DNA of 5,891 bases from an uncultured Victivallaceae bacterium. GTDB taxonomy: Bacteria; Verrucomicrobiota; Lentisphaeria; Victivallales; Victivallaceae. The notes below the pieces were generated by a model, which was not told where the DNA came from, did not search any database, and saw nothing but the letters and a program-made list of their open reading frames with translations. The stretch is from assembly GCA_934663655.1 (NCBI GenBank), contig CAKUKT010000176.1, forward strand, positions 1 through 5,891. Direction: 5' to 3'. Position numbers and translations under genes: made by a program. The number at the start of each line of letters is the position of its first letter. Position 1 is the stretch's first letter. Below, in pieces: positions 1-5,785 of the stretch.

Positions 1-27
1 GACCATCCCCACGGGCGTGGGGAAAAC

Positions 28-59
28 CTATACTTAACTAAAGTCAGGTTTTTTCTTGA
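28..59 (-). other. CRISPR spacer 2
   Basis: This 32-nt spacer sits between the repeats at 60-88 and 1-27. It contains only about 9 G or C of 32, much more AT-rich than spacer 1 and the cas genes, which suggests an AT-rich source element. No target is recognisable by eye. Confidence 0.92.
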
Positions 60-88
60 CGGACCATCCCCACGGGCGTGGGGAAAAC

Positions 89-120
89 CCGGAGAACTGA
101 CGCTCCCGCTGATGGATGAC
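89..120 (-). other. CRISPR spacer 1 (leader-proximal, newest)
   Basis: This 32-nt spacer sits between the repeats at 121-149 and 60-88. It contains 20 G or C of 32, similar to the cas genes. As the repeat unit nearest the leader it should be the most recent acquisition. The target is not recognisable by eye. Confidence 0.93.
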
Positions 121-148
121 CGGACCATCCCCACGGGCGTGGGGAAAA

Positions 149-164
149 CTCCAACAAATTGGAG
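149..164 (-). repeat. Inverted repeat across the leader-repeat junction
   Basis: The plus strand reads CTCCAACAAATTGGAG: two perfect 6-bp arms (CTCCAA and TTGGAG) around a 4-nt centre. The outermost C at 149 is the terminal base of the first repeat, so the symmetry includes the junction. It could form a small hairpin in the leader RNA or act as a protein-binding site. Its function is unknown, and a match of this size could arise by chance. Confidence 0.6.
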
Positions 165-230
165 AAGATACTTGCTCCACCCACTATATGTTGTGATAAT
201 TCAATTGTCAAACAACTTCGGCTCAAAAAT
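150..230 (-). promoter_or_regulatory. CRISPR leader
   Basis: This non-coding, AT-rich stretch lies between the cas2 stop codon and the first repeat, the usual position of an I-E leader. It carries a promoter reading into the array (annotated separately) and an inverted repeat at the junction with the first repeat. In E. coli the leader directs Cas1-Cas2 integration with help from IHF. I see no good IHF consensus (WATCAANNNNTTR) here, so the host may use another factor or sequence cue. The functional leader may extend into the 3' part of cas2, which is also AT-richer than the rest of the gene. Confidence 0.85.
183..211 (-). promoter_or_regulatory. Predicted sigma70-type promoter driving pre-crRNA
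   Basis: On the minus strand a perfect -35 box TTGACA (211-206) is followed after exactly 17 bp by TATAGT (188-183), a five-of-six match to the -10 consensus. Transcription would start near position 176, about 27 nt before the first repeat, and read through the array. Position, direction and spacing all fit a leader promoter. The start site is inferred, not measured. Confidence 0.8.
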
Positions 231-237
231 TCAAGCC
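220..237 (-). other. Weak hairpin at the cas2 stop codon
   Basis: On the minus strand GGCTTGAATTTTTGAGCC can fold into a stem of about 7 pairs with two G-U pairs and a 4-nt loop; the cas2 TGA lies in its 5' arm. There is no T-tract after it, so it does not look like a proper intrinsic terminator. It could protect the cas mRNA 3' end or slightly separate cas transcription from the array. Confidence 0.35.
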
Positions 238-623
238 TTCGGAGAATAGGTGACAAAACAGTGACAATAGGTTCCCCATAACTTCAACACAAGATCAGGT
301 GACAATTTATGGGAAGATTCCAAATTTCCATTCGAAAGAGGCTCGTCCGGCGAAATCGCAAGCAGATAATGTCCGCTTATCTGACGCTCACTCCGACTGG
401 TTTCCCGATAACGCCGAATCGTGAATCCCTGGGAATTGGTGTCGTCGAAAATTACCAGCAATGCCAGATCATCCGGAGAATATTTAAGAATGTATTGCAG
501 GACTTTTTCCCGAGTCCGGCAATTGACACTGCCGACAAATACATTCGGTTTCGGCTCCAGAAACCAGCGTTTCAGCACTCCCCGCACCTTGTCCGGCGTA
601 TTCTCCGCCACCAGAATGGTCAT
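231..623 (-). CDS. cas2: CRISPR-associated protein Cas2, type I-E, with a C-terminal extension
   Basis: Cas2 bridges two Cas1 dimers in the spacer-integration complex. Residues 1-95 align by eye with E. coli Cas2 (94 aa): an N-terminal strand ILVAENTP, then [28 protein letters not shown] (27-43) and TNSQGF (62-67). These are hallmarks of the I-E (CasCas2/Cas2e) form. The ATG at 623 overlaps the cas1 stop codon as ATGA, and a GGAG lies 8 nt upstream, so the start is firm and translational coupling with cas1 is likely. Unusually, the protein is 130 aa: residues 96-130 form a tail with no domain I recognise, including a CHC at 120-122. The tail is encoded in AT-richer DNA next to the leader. It is far too short to be the DnaQ-type exonuclease fused to some I-E Cas2 proteins. 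Confidence 0.93.
   Translation of the reverse strand: MTILVAENTPDKVRGVLKRWFLEPKPNVFVGSVNCRTREKVLQYILKYSPDDLALLVIFDDTNSQGFTIRRYRETSRSERQISGHYLLAISPDEPLSNGNLESSHKLSPDLVLKLWGTYCHCFVTYSPKA
248..305. repeat. Three TGACAA-type direct repeats in the 3' end of cas2
   Basis: The plus strand carries AGGTGACAA at 248-256 and 297-305 and CAGTGACAA at 259-267. The TGACAA cores start at 251, 262 and 300, so the first two are 11 bp apart, about one helical turn. An inverted copy, TGACAAT on the minus strand (210-204), overlaps the leader -35 box. They lie in the AT-richer tail of cas2 just upstream of the leader. A role as binding sites for a regulator or integration factor is only a possibility. Confidence 0.5.
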
Positions 624-1468
624 CTCATCAACTCCACAATCTGCTTTGGAATCTTTTCCATCAGCCGCTCCGCCTCAATGTTCTGTTTCAACAGCAGCAA
701 CGCATTCTCTTCCGCATGGACCGGATCCTGACGAACCGCGGCAAATGCGGCAGGAAGCGTACTGATCGGTTTGTAAATATCCGCAATGTCGTACACAAAC
801 GGCAGAGAACCCGCCGCATGAATGAATCCAAGCTGCGGCAGAAATCCCAGCGAACAGATGATCGCTGCGCACATGCCGTAAAATGCCGCATTGGCTGCCG
901 ATACCGCGCGATTGATCTCGTCGGCGATGTTCCAATTCCCGGCGTCGTAATTGCGCCCCTTCCAGCTGATTCCGTATTGTTCGCCGAATGTCTGATAGAG
1001 ACGGCGGATACGATCCCCTTCCAAGCCGCGCAGCTGCTGAATCGTCCTCGTCGATACATCCAGATCGGGAAAACGCAGCAGAAACATCCGCCGGGCCACC
1101 GCCGCCCGACTCTGGGGATGCGCATGGAGTTCTGCATGCCGTCTGGCATTCTCATTCGCATGCGTCGGCGCAATGCCATGCGCGTAGAAGCGGAGCACGC
1201 CGCTGCCCACCCAGCAAATCGGCGTGTTCGAGTTGGCGCAGGCGACGACCGCTGCATGTGTAACGGTCGTCCCCGGCCCCAGCAACAATACACTGATGGT
1301 GGCAACCGGCAGATGAATGACCTCTCCGTCCGCACCGATGAATTTCACGCTGGAATCATCCACCTCCAGCCGGCCGTGCTCCAGAAACAACGGAGTCCAG
1401 CGGTCGGAGGCGGGAGAAAGCGCTTCCACCGGAACTTTCGGGAAGATCAATCCATCCTGCGGCGCCAT
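620..1468 (-). CDS. cas1: CRISPR-associated endonuclease Cas1, type I-E
   Basis: Cas1 is the integrase that, with Cas2, inserts new spacers at the leader-proximal repeat. The 282-residue protein aligns along its length with E. coli Cas1. The four metal-binding/catalytic residues are visible: Glu150 in QLRGLEGDRIR, His217 in GFIHAAG, and Asp227 and Asp230 in FVYDIADIYK (E. coli E141, H208, D218, D221). An N-terminal beta domain (LFLEHGRLEV, then LLLGPGTTVTHAAV) precedes the helical domain. I chose the ATG at 1468: GGAG ends 8 nt upstream, the N-terminus matches the family length, and the cas5 stop is only 2 nt away. The frame stays open to an ATG at 1567, but that would add 33 poorly conserved residues inside cas5. 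The protein lacks the long proline-rich C-terminal tail of E. coli Cas1. The stop overlaps the cas2 start by 4 nt. Confidence 0.96.
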   Translation of the reverse strand: MAPQDGLIFPKVPVEALSPASDRWTPLFLEHGRLEVDDSSVKFIGADGEVIHLPVATISVLLLGPGTTVTHAAVVACANSNTPICWVGSGVLRFYAHGIAPTHANENARRHAELHAHPQSRAAVARRMFLLRFPDLDVSTRTIQQLRGLEGDRIRRLYQTFGEQYGISWKGRNYDAGNWNIADEINRAVSAANAAFYGMCAAIICSLGFLPQLGFIHAAGSLPFVYDIADIYKPISTLPAAFAAVRQDPVHAEENALLLLKQNIEAERLMEKIPKQIVELMR

Positions 1469-1470
1469 CG

Positions 1471-2127
1471 CTACCGCTCCATCACGGCCCGGAGACGGAA
1501 CTTTCGGCGGGAAAAATCCACCGGCGTATCCGAATAAAGCATAGCCCCCGGCGTATCGGGCGCACACTCCTCCCAGATTCGCGGCGTCCGGTCACCGGCG
1601 AGCGAACAGAGCGTTTCCAGAGCGCCCGATTCCGTATCAAACACGCCCTGAAACACCGGCGTCGCCGGAATACAGTGTTTCCGGCCGATCCAGCCGCCCC
1701 AGACCGGATTGCGCAGCGCCTCCCCGATCTCCGTCAGAAAGGCAGAATCGCCGGAGAGAATCGCCGCGAATTTCCCATCCGCCAGATAAGCTCGCGTGGT
1801 CACAACCGTCTTGCGCGACGATCCTTCCGCCGAAACCGGAACCTTCCGCAGGGAAGATTTCGGATAACCGCCGCCGACCGTATGGTAGTCGGTCAGCAGG
1901 GTTCCCGGCGCGCCGGGGAAAGCGATGCTCACCATCGCCAGTTCCGCCAGGCGCGCCAGTCCCGCCCGGTCGCGCCAGTCGATTCCCAGCGCGGCGGCGA
2001 CCAGTCCGGTCACCGCGCCGCGCGAAGGGAAGCCCAGCGTATCCCGACGGTCGAATTTGCTCTCTCCTCCGAAAGAGAGCAACGGCGCATCGAAAAACAA
2101 CGCGAGAAAAGAACGGTTACCTGACAT
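1471..2127 (-). CDS. cas5e: Cascade subunit Cas5e (CasD)
   Basis: Cas5e caps the 5' end of the crRNA in Cascade and holds the 8-nt repeat-derived handle. The 218-residue product shows the Cas5 family pattern: an N-terminal RAMP strand (SFLALFFDAPLLSFG, 6-20), the helix GFPSRGAVTGLVAAALGI (32-49), TDYHTVGG (79-86), VTTRAYLADGKFAAIL (109-124), and NPVWGGWIGRKHCIPATPVF (140-159). These match E. coli CasD segments such as GRFPTRSGLLGLLGACLGI, DYHTV and YTPYLGRRSCPLTHPLF. Length is close to the E. coli protein (about 224 aa). The ATG at 2127 follows a GGGGAG and overlaps the end of cas7 by 11 nt; the stop lies 2 nt before cas1. Tight packing implies co-transcription and coupled translation. Confidence 0.95.
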   Translation of the reverse strand: MSGNRSFLALFFDAPLLSFGGESKFDRRDTLGFPSRGAVTGLVAAALGIDWRDRAGLARLAELAMVSIAFPGAPGTLLTDYHTVGGGYPKSSLRKVPVSAEGSSRKTVVTTRAYLADGKFAAILSGDSAFLTEIGEALRNPVWGGWIGRKHCIPATPVFQGVFDTESGALETLCSLAGDRTPRIWEECAPDTPGAMLYSDTPVDFSRRKFRLRAVMER

Positions 2128-3142
2128 ATCCGACCAGCTCCCCGATCAGGTTGTCGAGCGTTTTTTCCGGAAGAACCGACTCACACTCAACGGAAATACC
2201 GTAGAGTTTCCGGAGCTTTTCCCAATGTTCCCGCAAACTCTTTTCCGCCTTTTCCATCAGCGGCGTCCCTTTCACCGGCGCTTCAAACGCATTGGCCAGC
2301 GAGAGCGGCGCACCGCGACGTGCCACGCCGAGAATGAATCCGGGCAGCGTGTTGGCCAGCATGGAGTTTTTCCGGGCAGGCGGCACCGCCATCGCACAGG
2401 CGCGCAGAAAGGTTCCAACCACATTTGTGCGCTCCTCCTGCGAGAGTGCGCCGAGGTGGTCCGGAGCCGCCAGAAGATCCAGATTCAGCGCGACATACCG
2501 GTAATAACAGGCGGCGTTGAATTCGATATCCCCCATGTGAGCTGAACCGGTTTTCTCCTTCGGCTTCAGATCATCCACCGCGGTGAAGAAATCCAGATCG
2601 TTGTCGACCCGATTGACTGAAATCGCATGGCTGAACATCGCGGCGCCTTCCAATGTCAGATCGGAGTCCGCCACCATCCGTCCGAAAAAGGAGATGTCCA
2701 CGCCATCACGCGCCACCTTCTCCAGCTCCTTCACCGCCGCAGCGCTCTTTTTCTTCACCTCCGCACAGTCCAGATAGGCCCGGGCAGCCGCCTGCAGCTC
2801 CGTATCGGAAAAATAGAAAAGATTCTTGACGGTATTGTTCTTGTCGATTTTGATCCCCGCCGCCGTGACAATTTCCCGGGCGATTGCAGCAGCATCTTTT
2901 TCCTCTACCCCCAGCTGCAACAGCACATTGTTCAGCCGATCGAGGAAATATTTGCTGCGGATTCCCGAAAACATTGGACTCTCTTCCCGCGCCAGCTGGC
3001 GAATTGCCCGTTTCCAGCACTGCGAACTCACCCGGGCCCGCGGAACACCGCCGAATACCGTGCTCTTGGGAGAACCGGACTGGTCGCGATTGAGGCAGTT
3101 GACCGGAAACGACTGAAGCATGTGAAGTTCGATAAGATTCAT
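2117..3142 (-). CDS. cas7e: Cascade backbone subunit Cas7e (CasC/Cse4)
   Basis: In E. coli six copies of Cas7e form the filament along the crRNA in Cascade. The 341-residue product matches the family in order: CLNRD (16-20), SPKSTVFGG (24-32), RARVSSQCWKRAIR (35-48), GVDISFFGRM (147-156), SHAISVNRVDNDLDFFTAVDD (171-191, nearly identical to E. coli [22 protein letters not shown]), GSAHMGDIEFN (199-209) and LSLANAFEAPVK (280-291). Length is close to E. coli CasC (363 aa). The ATG at 3142 is preceded by AAGGAG at 7-nt spacing, one of the strongest ribosome sites in the operon and suited to a subunit needed in excess. A 40-nt gap separates it from cas6e, the only real intergenic space among the cas genes. 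It lies downstream of cas6e, unlike the E. coli order. Confidence 0.97.
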   Translation of the reverse strand: MNLIELHMLQSFPVNCLNRDQSGSPKSTVFGGVPRARVSSQCWKRAIRQLAREESPMFSGIRSKYFLDRLNNVLLQLGVEEKDAAAIAREIVTAAGIKIDKNNTVKNLFYFSDTELQAAARAYLDCAEVKKKSAAAVKELEKVARDGVDISFFGRMVADSDLTLEGAAMFSHAISVNRVDNDLDFFTAVDDLKPKEKTGSAHMGDIEFNAACYYRYVALNLDLLAAPDHLGALSQEERTNVVGTFLRACAMAVPPARKNSMLANTLPGFILGVARRGAPLSLANAFEAPVKGTPLMEKAEKSLREHWEKLRKLYGISVECESVLPEKTLDNLIGELVGYVR

Positions 3143-3182
3143 TTTCTCTCTCCTTTTCTATTTGGAATACCCGGTTACATGA
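3143..3182 (-). other. 40-nt cas6e-cas7e intergenic gap
   Basis: This is the only gap of note within the cas genes. It holds the strong cas7 ribosome site (AAGGAG, minus strand) and a tandem ATGTAA that repeats the cas6e stop context (ATGTAATCATGTAA). I see no convincing promoter, terminator or hairpin in it. Confidence 0.6.
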
Positions 3183-3785
3183 TTACATTTCAATCCGTTT
3201 CAGCAACAGCATGCCGCAGCCGAACGCCCGGCCGCGGCCGATTCCCCGACAGAACGCCTCACCGAACGCAACACCATCGGTGACGGCAAGCACGCCACCG
3301 ATGTCGACGATATTGAGCGAAACTGCCGGACCGCCGGCGTTTTTCACGAACTGTTCCAGCCGGCAGCGGGAGAATTCCGCCTCGGAACGGAGTGCAAAGC
3401 CACTCTGTTGCCCCTTCCGGTAAAGCCAGCGGTCCAACTCCTCCGCTCCGGTCAGAGCACGCAGTTTGCCGTCTTCTTTACCCCGCATGGTTGGATTGGC
3501 CCGGAGCCGGAACCAGAAAAGTGTCCCGGTGGGAAAATCAGGAGTAAATGCCTTGACGCCATCCCATTCCGCCCAGCCGCACTGCTGCGGGGATTCTTCC
3601 GAAAGCATCAGGAGTTTCAGCTCCGCCCCGGTGTCATCGCAATGGAACAGAAATCCGCGCTTCGCCTCCGGCCTGCCGGGAAAACACTGCCAGAGCAACT
3701 TGTGCAGATCGTAGGGGGTGACCAAACGATGCCGGAGCACCGCCCGCCGTCCGATCCGGAAGGAGGATATATAACAATTATTCAT
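3183..3785 (-). CDS. cas6e: crRNA-processing endoribonuclease Cas6e (CasE/Cse3)
   Basis: Cas6e cuts pre-crRNA at the 3' base of each repeat hairpin and stays bound to it in Cascade. The 200-residue product aligns with E. coli CasE (199 aa): YDLHKLLWQCFPGRPEAKRGFLFH (25-48) corresponds to YQLHQGLWHLFPNRPDAARDFLFH, placing His28 at the catalytic histidine (His20 in E. coli, His26 in T. thermophilus Cse3). FRLRANP (92-98) and the C-terminal Gly-rich loop GIGRGRAFGCGMLLL (181-195) are also classic. The expected substrate is present: repeats with a CCCCAC/GTGGGG stem. The ATG at 3785 follows AAAGGAG at 9-nt spacing and overlaps the cse2 end by 8 nt. Position is unusual: it lies between cse2 and cas7, whereas E. 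coli has casE after casD. Confidence 0.96.
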   Translation of the reverse strand: MNNCYISSFRIGRRAVLRHRLVTPYDLHKLLWQCFPGRPEAKRGFLFHCDDTGAELKLLMLSEESPQQCGWAEWDGVKAFTPDFPTGTLFWFRLRANPTMRGKEDGKLRALTGAEELDRWLYRKGQQSGFALRSEAEFSRCRLEQFVKNAGGPAVSLNIVDIGGVLAVTDGVAFGEAFCRGIGRGRAFGCGMLLLKRIEM

Positions 3786-4281
3786 CCGCCCCGTCTCCTT
3801 TCGGCTTCGACCAGAAGTGATCCGCCCAGCGGCGCTTGACCCGTTCGCCCCAGTAGATCAGGTCTCGTCCCAGATTCGTGTGGTTGATCGGAATGTTGCG
3901 GGATCTCGCCGTTCGAAACACGCCAAGCAGCAACGGCGCAAGTTCTTCGACACTGTCGCAGGCAAGCAGGCGCTGAAAACGAAGCACAAAGGTGGAGAGC
4001 CCGTCGCCGCCTCCTTCCCCCGGTGCGATCCGGTGCAGGACATCGCCCATGTTCTCCAGCTCTCCGCCGCACTCCGGCTGAATGCCGAAGGCCGCTCCGA
4101 CGGTCGCCGCGATGGTCCGCGCCCGGTCATCCTCCAGCGGGAAAAACCGGGCAATGTACTGCCACACCCGGTATTCGCGCGCCGGAATCAGCGCGCAGCG
4201 CAGATCCGCCATGACGCCGGAATTCTCCTGATTCCGCTTCAGAAACTCCAGAAACGGAGGAAGCGCTGTCTCATATTCCAT
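3778..4281 (-). CDS. cse2: Cascade small subunit Cse2 (CasB, Cas11e)
   Basis: Cse2 is the helical small subunit, present as a dimer in E. coli Cascade, where it stabilises the crRNA and the displaced target strand. Numbered from the upstream Met at 4287, the family pattern is clear: FLEFLKRNQENSGVMADLRCAL (12-33), a central helical region with RFFPLEDD (47-54), LRFQRLLACDSVEELAPLL (102-120) and IPINHTNLGRDLIYW (132-146), then a basic C-terminus (ERVKRRW). Two starts are possible. ATG 4281 (167 aa) lies 9 nt after the AAAGGAG, like its neighbours, and overlaps cse1 by 11 nt. ATG 4287 (169 aa) leaves only 3 nt, so I prefer 4281. Length is typical for Cse2. The end overlaps the cas6e start by 8 nt. 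Confidence 0.93.
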   Translation of the reverse strand: MEYETALPPFLEFLKRNQENSGVMADLRCALIPAREYRVWQYIARFFPLEDDRARTIAATVGAAFGIQPECGGELENMGDVLHRIAPGEGGGDGLSTFVLRFQRLLACDSVEELAPLLLGVFRTARSRNIPINHTNLGRDLIYWGERVKRRWADHFWSKPKGDGADE

Positions 4282-5785
4282 CTTCATTCTCTCCTTTCTC
4301 TTCGTTATTTGCCAGAATGCGATTCAGCTCCTTTCGAAAATACGGCATGGTCTTCGCGCGCGCCTGAAGACCGCGCGGAGACTGATCCGGCAGCGCTCCG
4401 GAGAAAAAGCTCTCGACAATCTTCCGGAGTTCCCGGTAGAGCGGCGGGAAATCCCTCGCGCCTTCGGCAGAAGCGATAAATCCCGGCACCCGCATATCCA
4501 GACGCTGCCAGTAGCCGGTGAGTGCCCGCGCAACAGCGCACGCTTTTCCTCCCCTCGCCTGCACCCCGGAGTCTCCGAAGGAGATTTCCGCAAGGTTGCT
4601 CCAGAAGAGTCCGATCGCGTTTTTCATCAGCACGGCGCACTCTTCCGCCGCCTGCACAAAATGGCCGAATGCGCTCCAGAACTCATCCTGAGTCAACAAA
4701 TTCTCCTGGAACGCGAGCAGCCATTCCCCGGAAAATTCATACTTTGCCTTGTCAACGGAAACCCCGCCGCACCAGAGCTGCACCTCCTTTTCCGGCGGAA
4801 TCCAGTTCCGGTTCAGCAGGTGTTTCGGGGGCATCTTCGCGGCAGAGTGATCAGGCTGAAGCGCCAGCAGCGCCTCCAGTTCCCGCCACGGATGGCGGTC
4901 CGCCTGGATCCGCACGTACGCCAGTATCTGCTCCTTTTCCAGTCGGCGATTCGCCAGATAGGGATCGATAAATTCCGCAATCTGTGCGTAGTTGCAACCG
5001 ACCGCCAGCGGAATGGCACTTCCCTCTTCCGGCAGGGTGATCGCCCGGCTGATCGGCGCCAGACGCCCGAGCAAGGTTGCCCGGAAACGCTGCGCTTCCC
5101 GCGCATCGCGCGGCGGAGCCTCCCACACCGGGATTCCAATCTCCATTTCACCGAGCTCCTCCTGCGGAATCAGGTTGAGGTGCAGCGTCTCGAGAATGTT
5201 CTCCCCCAGCAGAAAGGTATGCAGCGGACTGCCTTCCAGCGCCGGAGAGGAGATGTTTCCGGAGAGATCGTTGGTCTTCACATTGTTCCAAAAATTCGCA
5301 CCAACCGTACCGCCGGGAGAAAAGTTCTGCGTCACCAGCAGCATCCGCGCCTGCCAGGCGGGAGAGTGCTGCCGTACGGGCCCGGCGGCGGCATGATCGA
5401 ACAGTGTATGATTGCTGCCGCTCGCCAGCGTGAAATCCAGTTTATCCAGAGTCGCATTGACCGTCGAGAGCCCGACCGCCTGGAGAAAGGGGCGTTCGCC
5501 GTAGAGATCAAAGGCGCTCTCCCACTGTTTCAAGTAGGCAATTGCCTGGGGGGCGATCTTCGCAGCGGCGGATTCCCACTCCCGCCGCTCCCGCGGCAGC
5601 GGCAGGGAACGGGCGACGATGCACAGCAAAAGCCGCATCAAAGCCACCCGTTGCGCCGGCGGAACCGCGAGATCGGCGATCTGACCGCCCTCCTCGAAAA
5701 GTTCCAGCAGCGAAACGTCGGCAAAACCGCCCCCCTTCCGCACGACGGGAATCCATGATTCACCAGTCAGCAAAAAATGTTTCAT
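4271..5785 (-). CDS. cse1: Cascade large subunit Cse1 (CasA, Cas8e)
   Basis: Cse1 recognises the PAM, helps open the target DNA and recruits Cas3. The 504-residue product equals the E. coli CasA length (502 aa). Recognisable segments in order are the N-terminal LLTGESWIPV (5-14), FDLYGERPFLQ (92-102), LDFTLASGSNHTLFDH (116-131, the region of the L1 loop that touches the PAM in E. coli), MLLVTQNFSPGG (148-159), LLGENILETLHLNL (192-205), and a C-terminal helical part expected to form the four-helix bundle. I chose ATG 5785: the product then starts like other Cse1 proteins and an AGGAGG lies just upstream. Three in-frame ATGs at 5839-5831 would add up to 18 residues but lie inside the preceding frame and lack a well-placed ribosome site. 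The start overlaps the upstream gene by 26 nt and the end overlaps cse2. Confidence 0.94.
   Translation of the reverse strand: MKHFLLTGESWIPVVRKGGGFADVSLLELFEEGGQIADLAVPPAQRVALMRLLLCIVARSLPLPRERREWESAAAKIAPQAIAYLKQWESAFDLYGERPFLQAVGLSTVNATLDKLDFTLASGSNHTLFDHAAAGPVRQHSPAWQARMLLVTQNFSPGGTVGANFWNNVKTNDLSGNISSPALEGSPLHTFLLGENILETLHLNLIPQEELGEMEIGIPVWEAPPRDAREAQRFRATLLGRLAPISRAITLPEEGSAIPLAVGCNYAQIAEFIDPYLANRRLEKEQILAYVRIQADRHPWRELEALLALQPDHSAAKMPPKHLLNRNWIPPEKEVQLWCGGVSVDKAKYEFSGEWLLAFQENLLTQDEFWSAFGHFVQAAEECAVLMKNAIGLFWSNLAEISFGDSGVQARGGKACAVARALTGYWQRLDMRVPGFIASAEGARDFPPLYRELRKIVESFFSGALPDQSPRGLQARAKTMPYFRKELNRILANNEEKGENEDGI

Larger units (their letters stand above)
1..149 (-). CRISPR. Type I-E CRISPR array, leader-proximal end (3 repeats, 2 complete spacers)
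   Basis: Three copies of one repeat lie at 121-149, 60-88 and 1-27; the last is cut by the window edge. The copies are identical over the bases shared and have an exact 61-bp period. Read on the minus strand, the 29-nt repeat starts GTTTTCCCC, has a CCCCAC/GTGGGG stem with a 4-nt loop, and ends ATGGTCCG. This matches the layout of the E. coli I-E repeat (29 nt plus 32-nt spacers, hairpin, 8-nt 3' segment that becomes the crRNA 5' handle after Cas6e cleavage). Minus orientation is supported by the repeat form and by the leader and cas2 lying at higher coordinates. The last repeat base (G on the minus strand, positions 121 and 60) may derive from the PAM, as in E. coli. The array continues to the left, so total spacer number is unknown. 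Confidence 0.98.

Noticed and set aside
150..230. IHF-binding site in the leader
   Set aside because: The best candidate (TATCACAACATAT on the minus strand) misses the WATCAANNNNTTR consensus at more than one key position; not reportable by eye.
220..237. Rho-independent terminator after cas2
   Set aside because: The stem has G-U pairs and is not followed by a T-tract, so transcription from the cas operon may read into the array; listed only as a weak hairpin.
231..338. Cas2 tail as a DnaQ-type exonuclease fusion
   Set aside because: The tail is only about 35 residues and has no DEDD exonuclease motifs; the known fusion domain is several times longer.
716..1537. Plus-strand open frame of 273 codons opposite cas1
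   Set aside because: Antisense to Cas1 with all catalytic motifs intact; Arg-rich, low-complexity shadow frame without family similarity.
1469..1567. 33-residue N-terminal extension of Cas1 from an ATG at 1567
   Set aside because: It would overlap cas5 by 97 nt, does not resemble Cas1 N-termini, and the ATG at 1468 has a well-placed GGAG and fits family length.
3143..3200. Internal promoter for cas7-cas2 (TTGAAA near the cas6e stop)
   Set aside because: The -35-like TTGAAA is followed at 18 bp only by TATTCC, which matches half of the -10 consensus; too weak to call.
4661..5758. Long plus-strand open frame of 365 codons opposite cse1
   Set aside because: It is antisense to a clearly conserved Cse1, shows no recognisable domain, and its composition is rich in Arg, Gln and Pro as expected of a shadow frame in GC-rich DNA.
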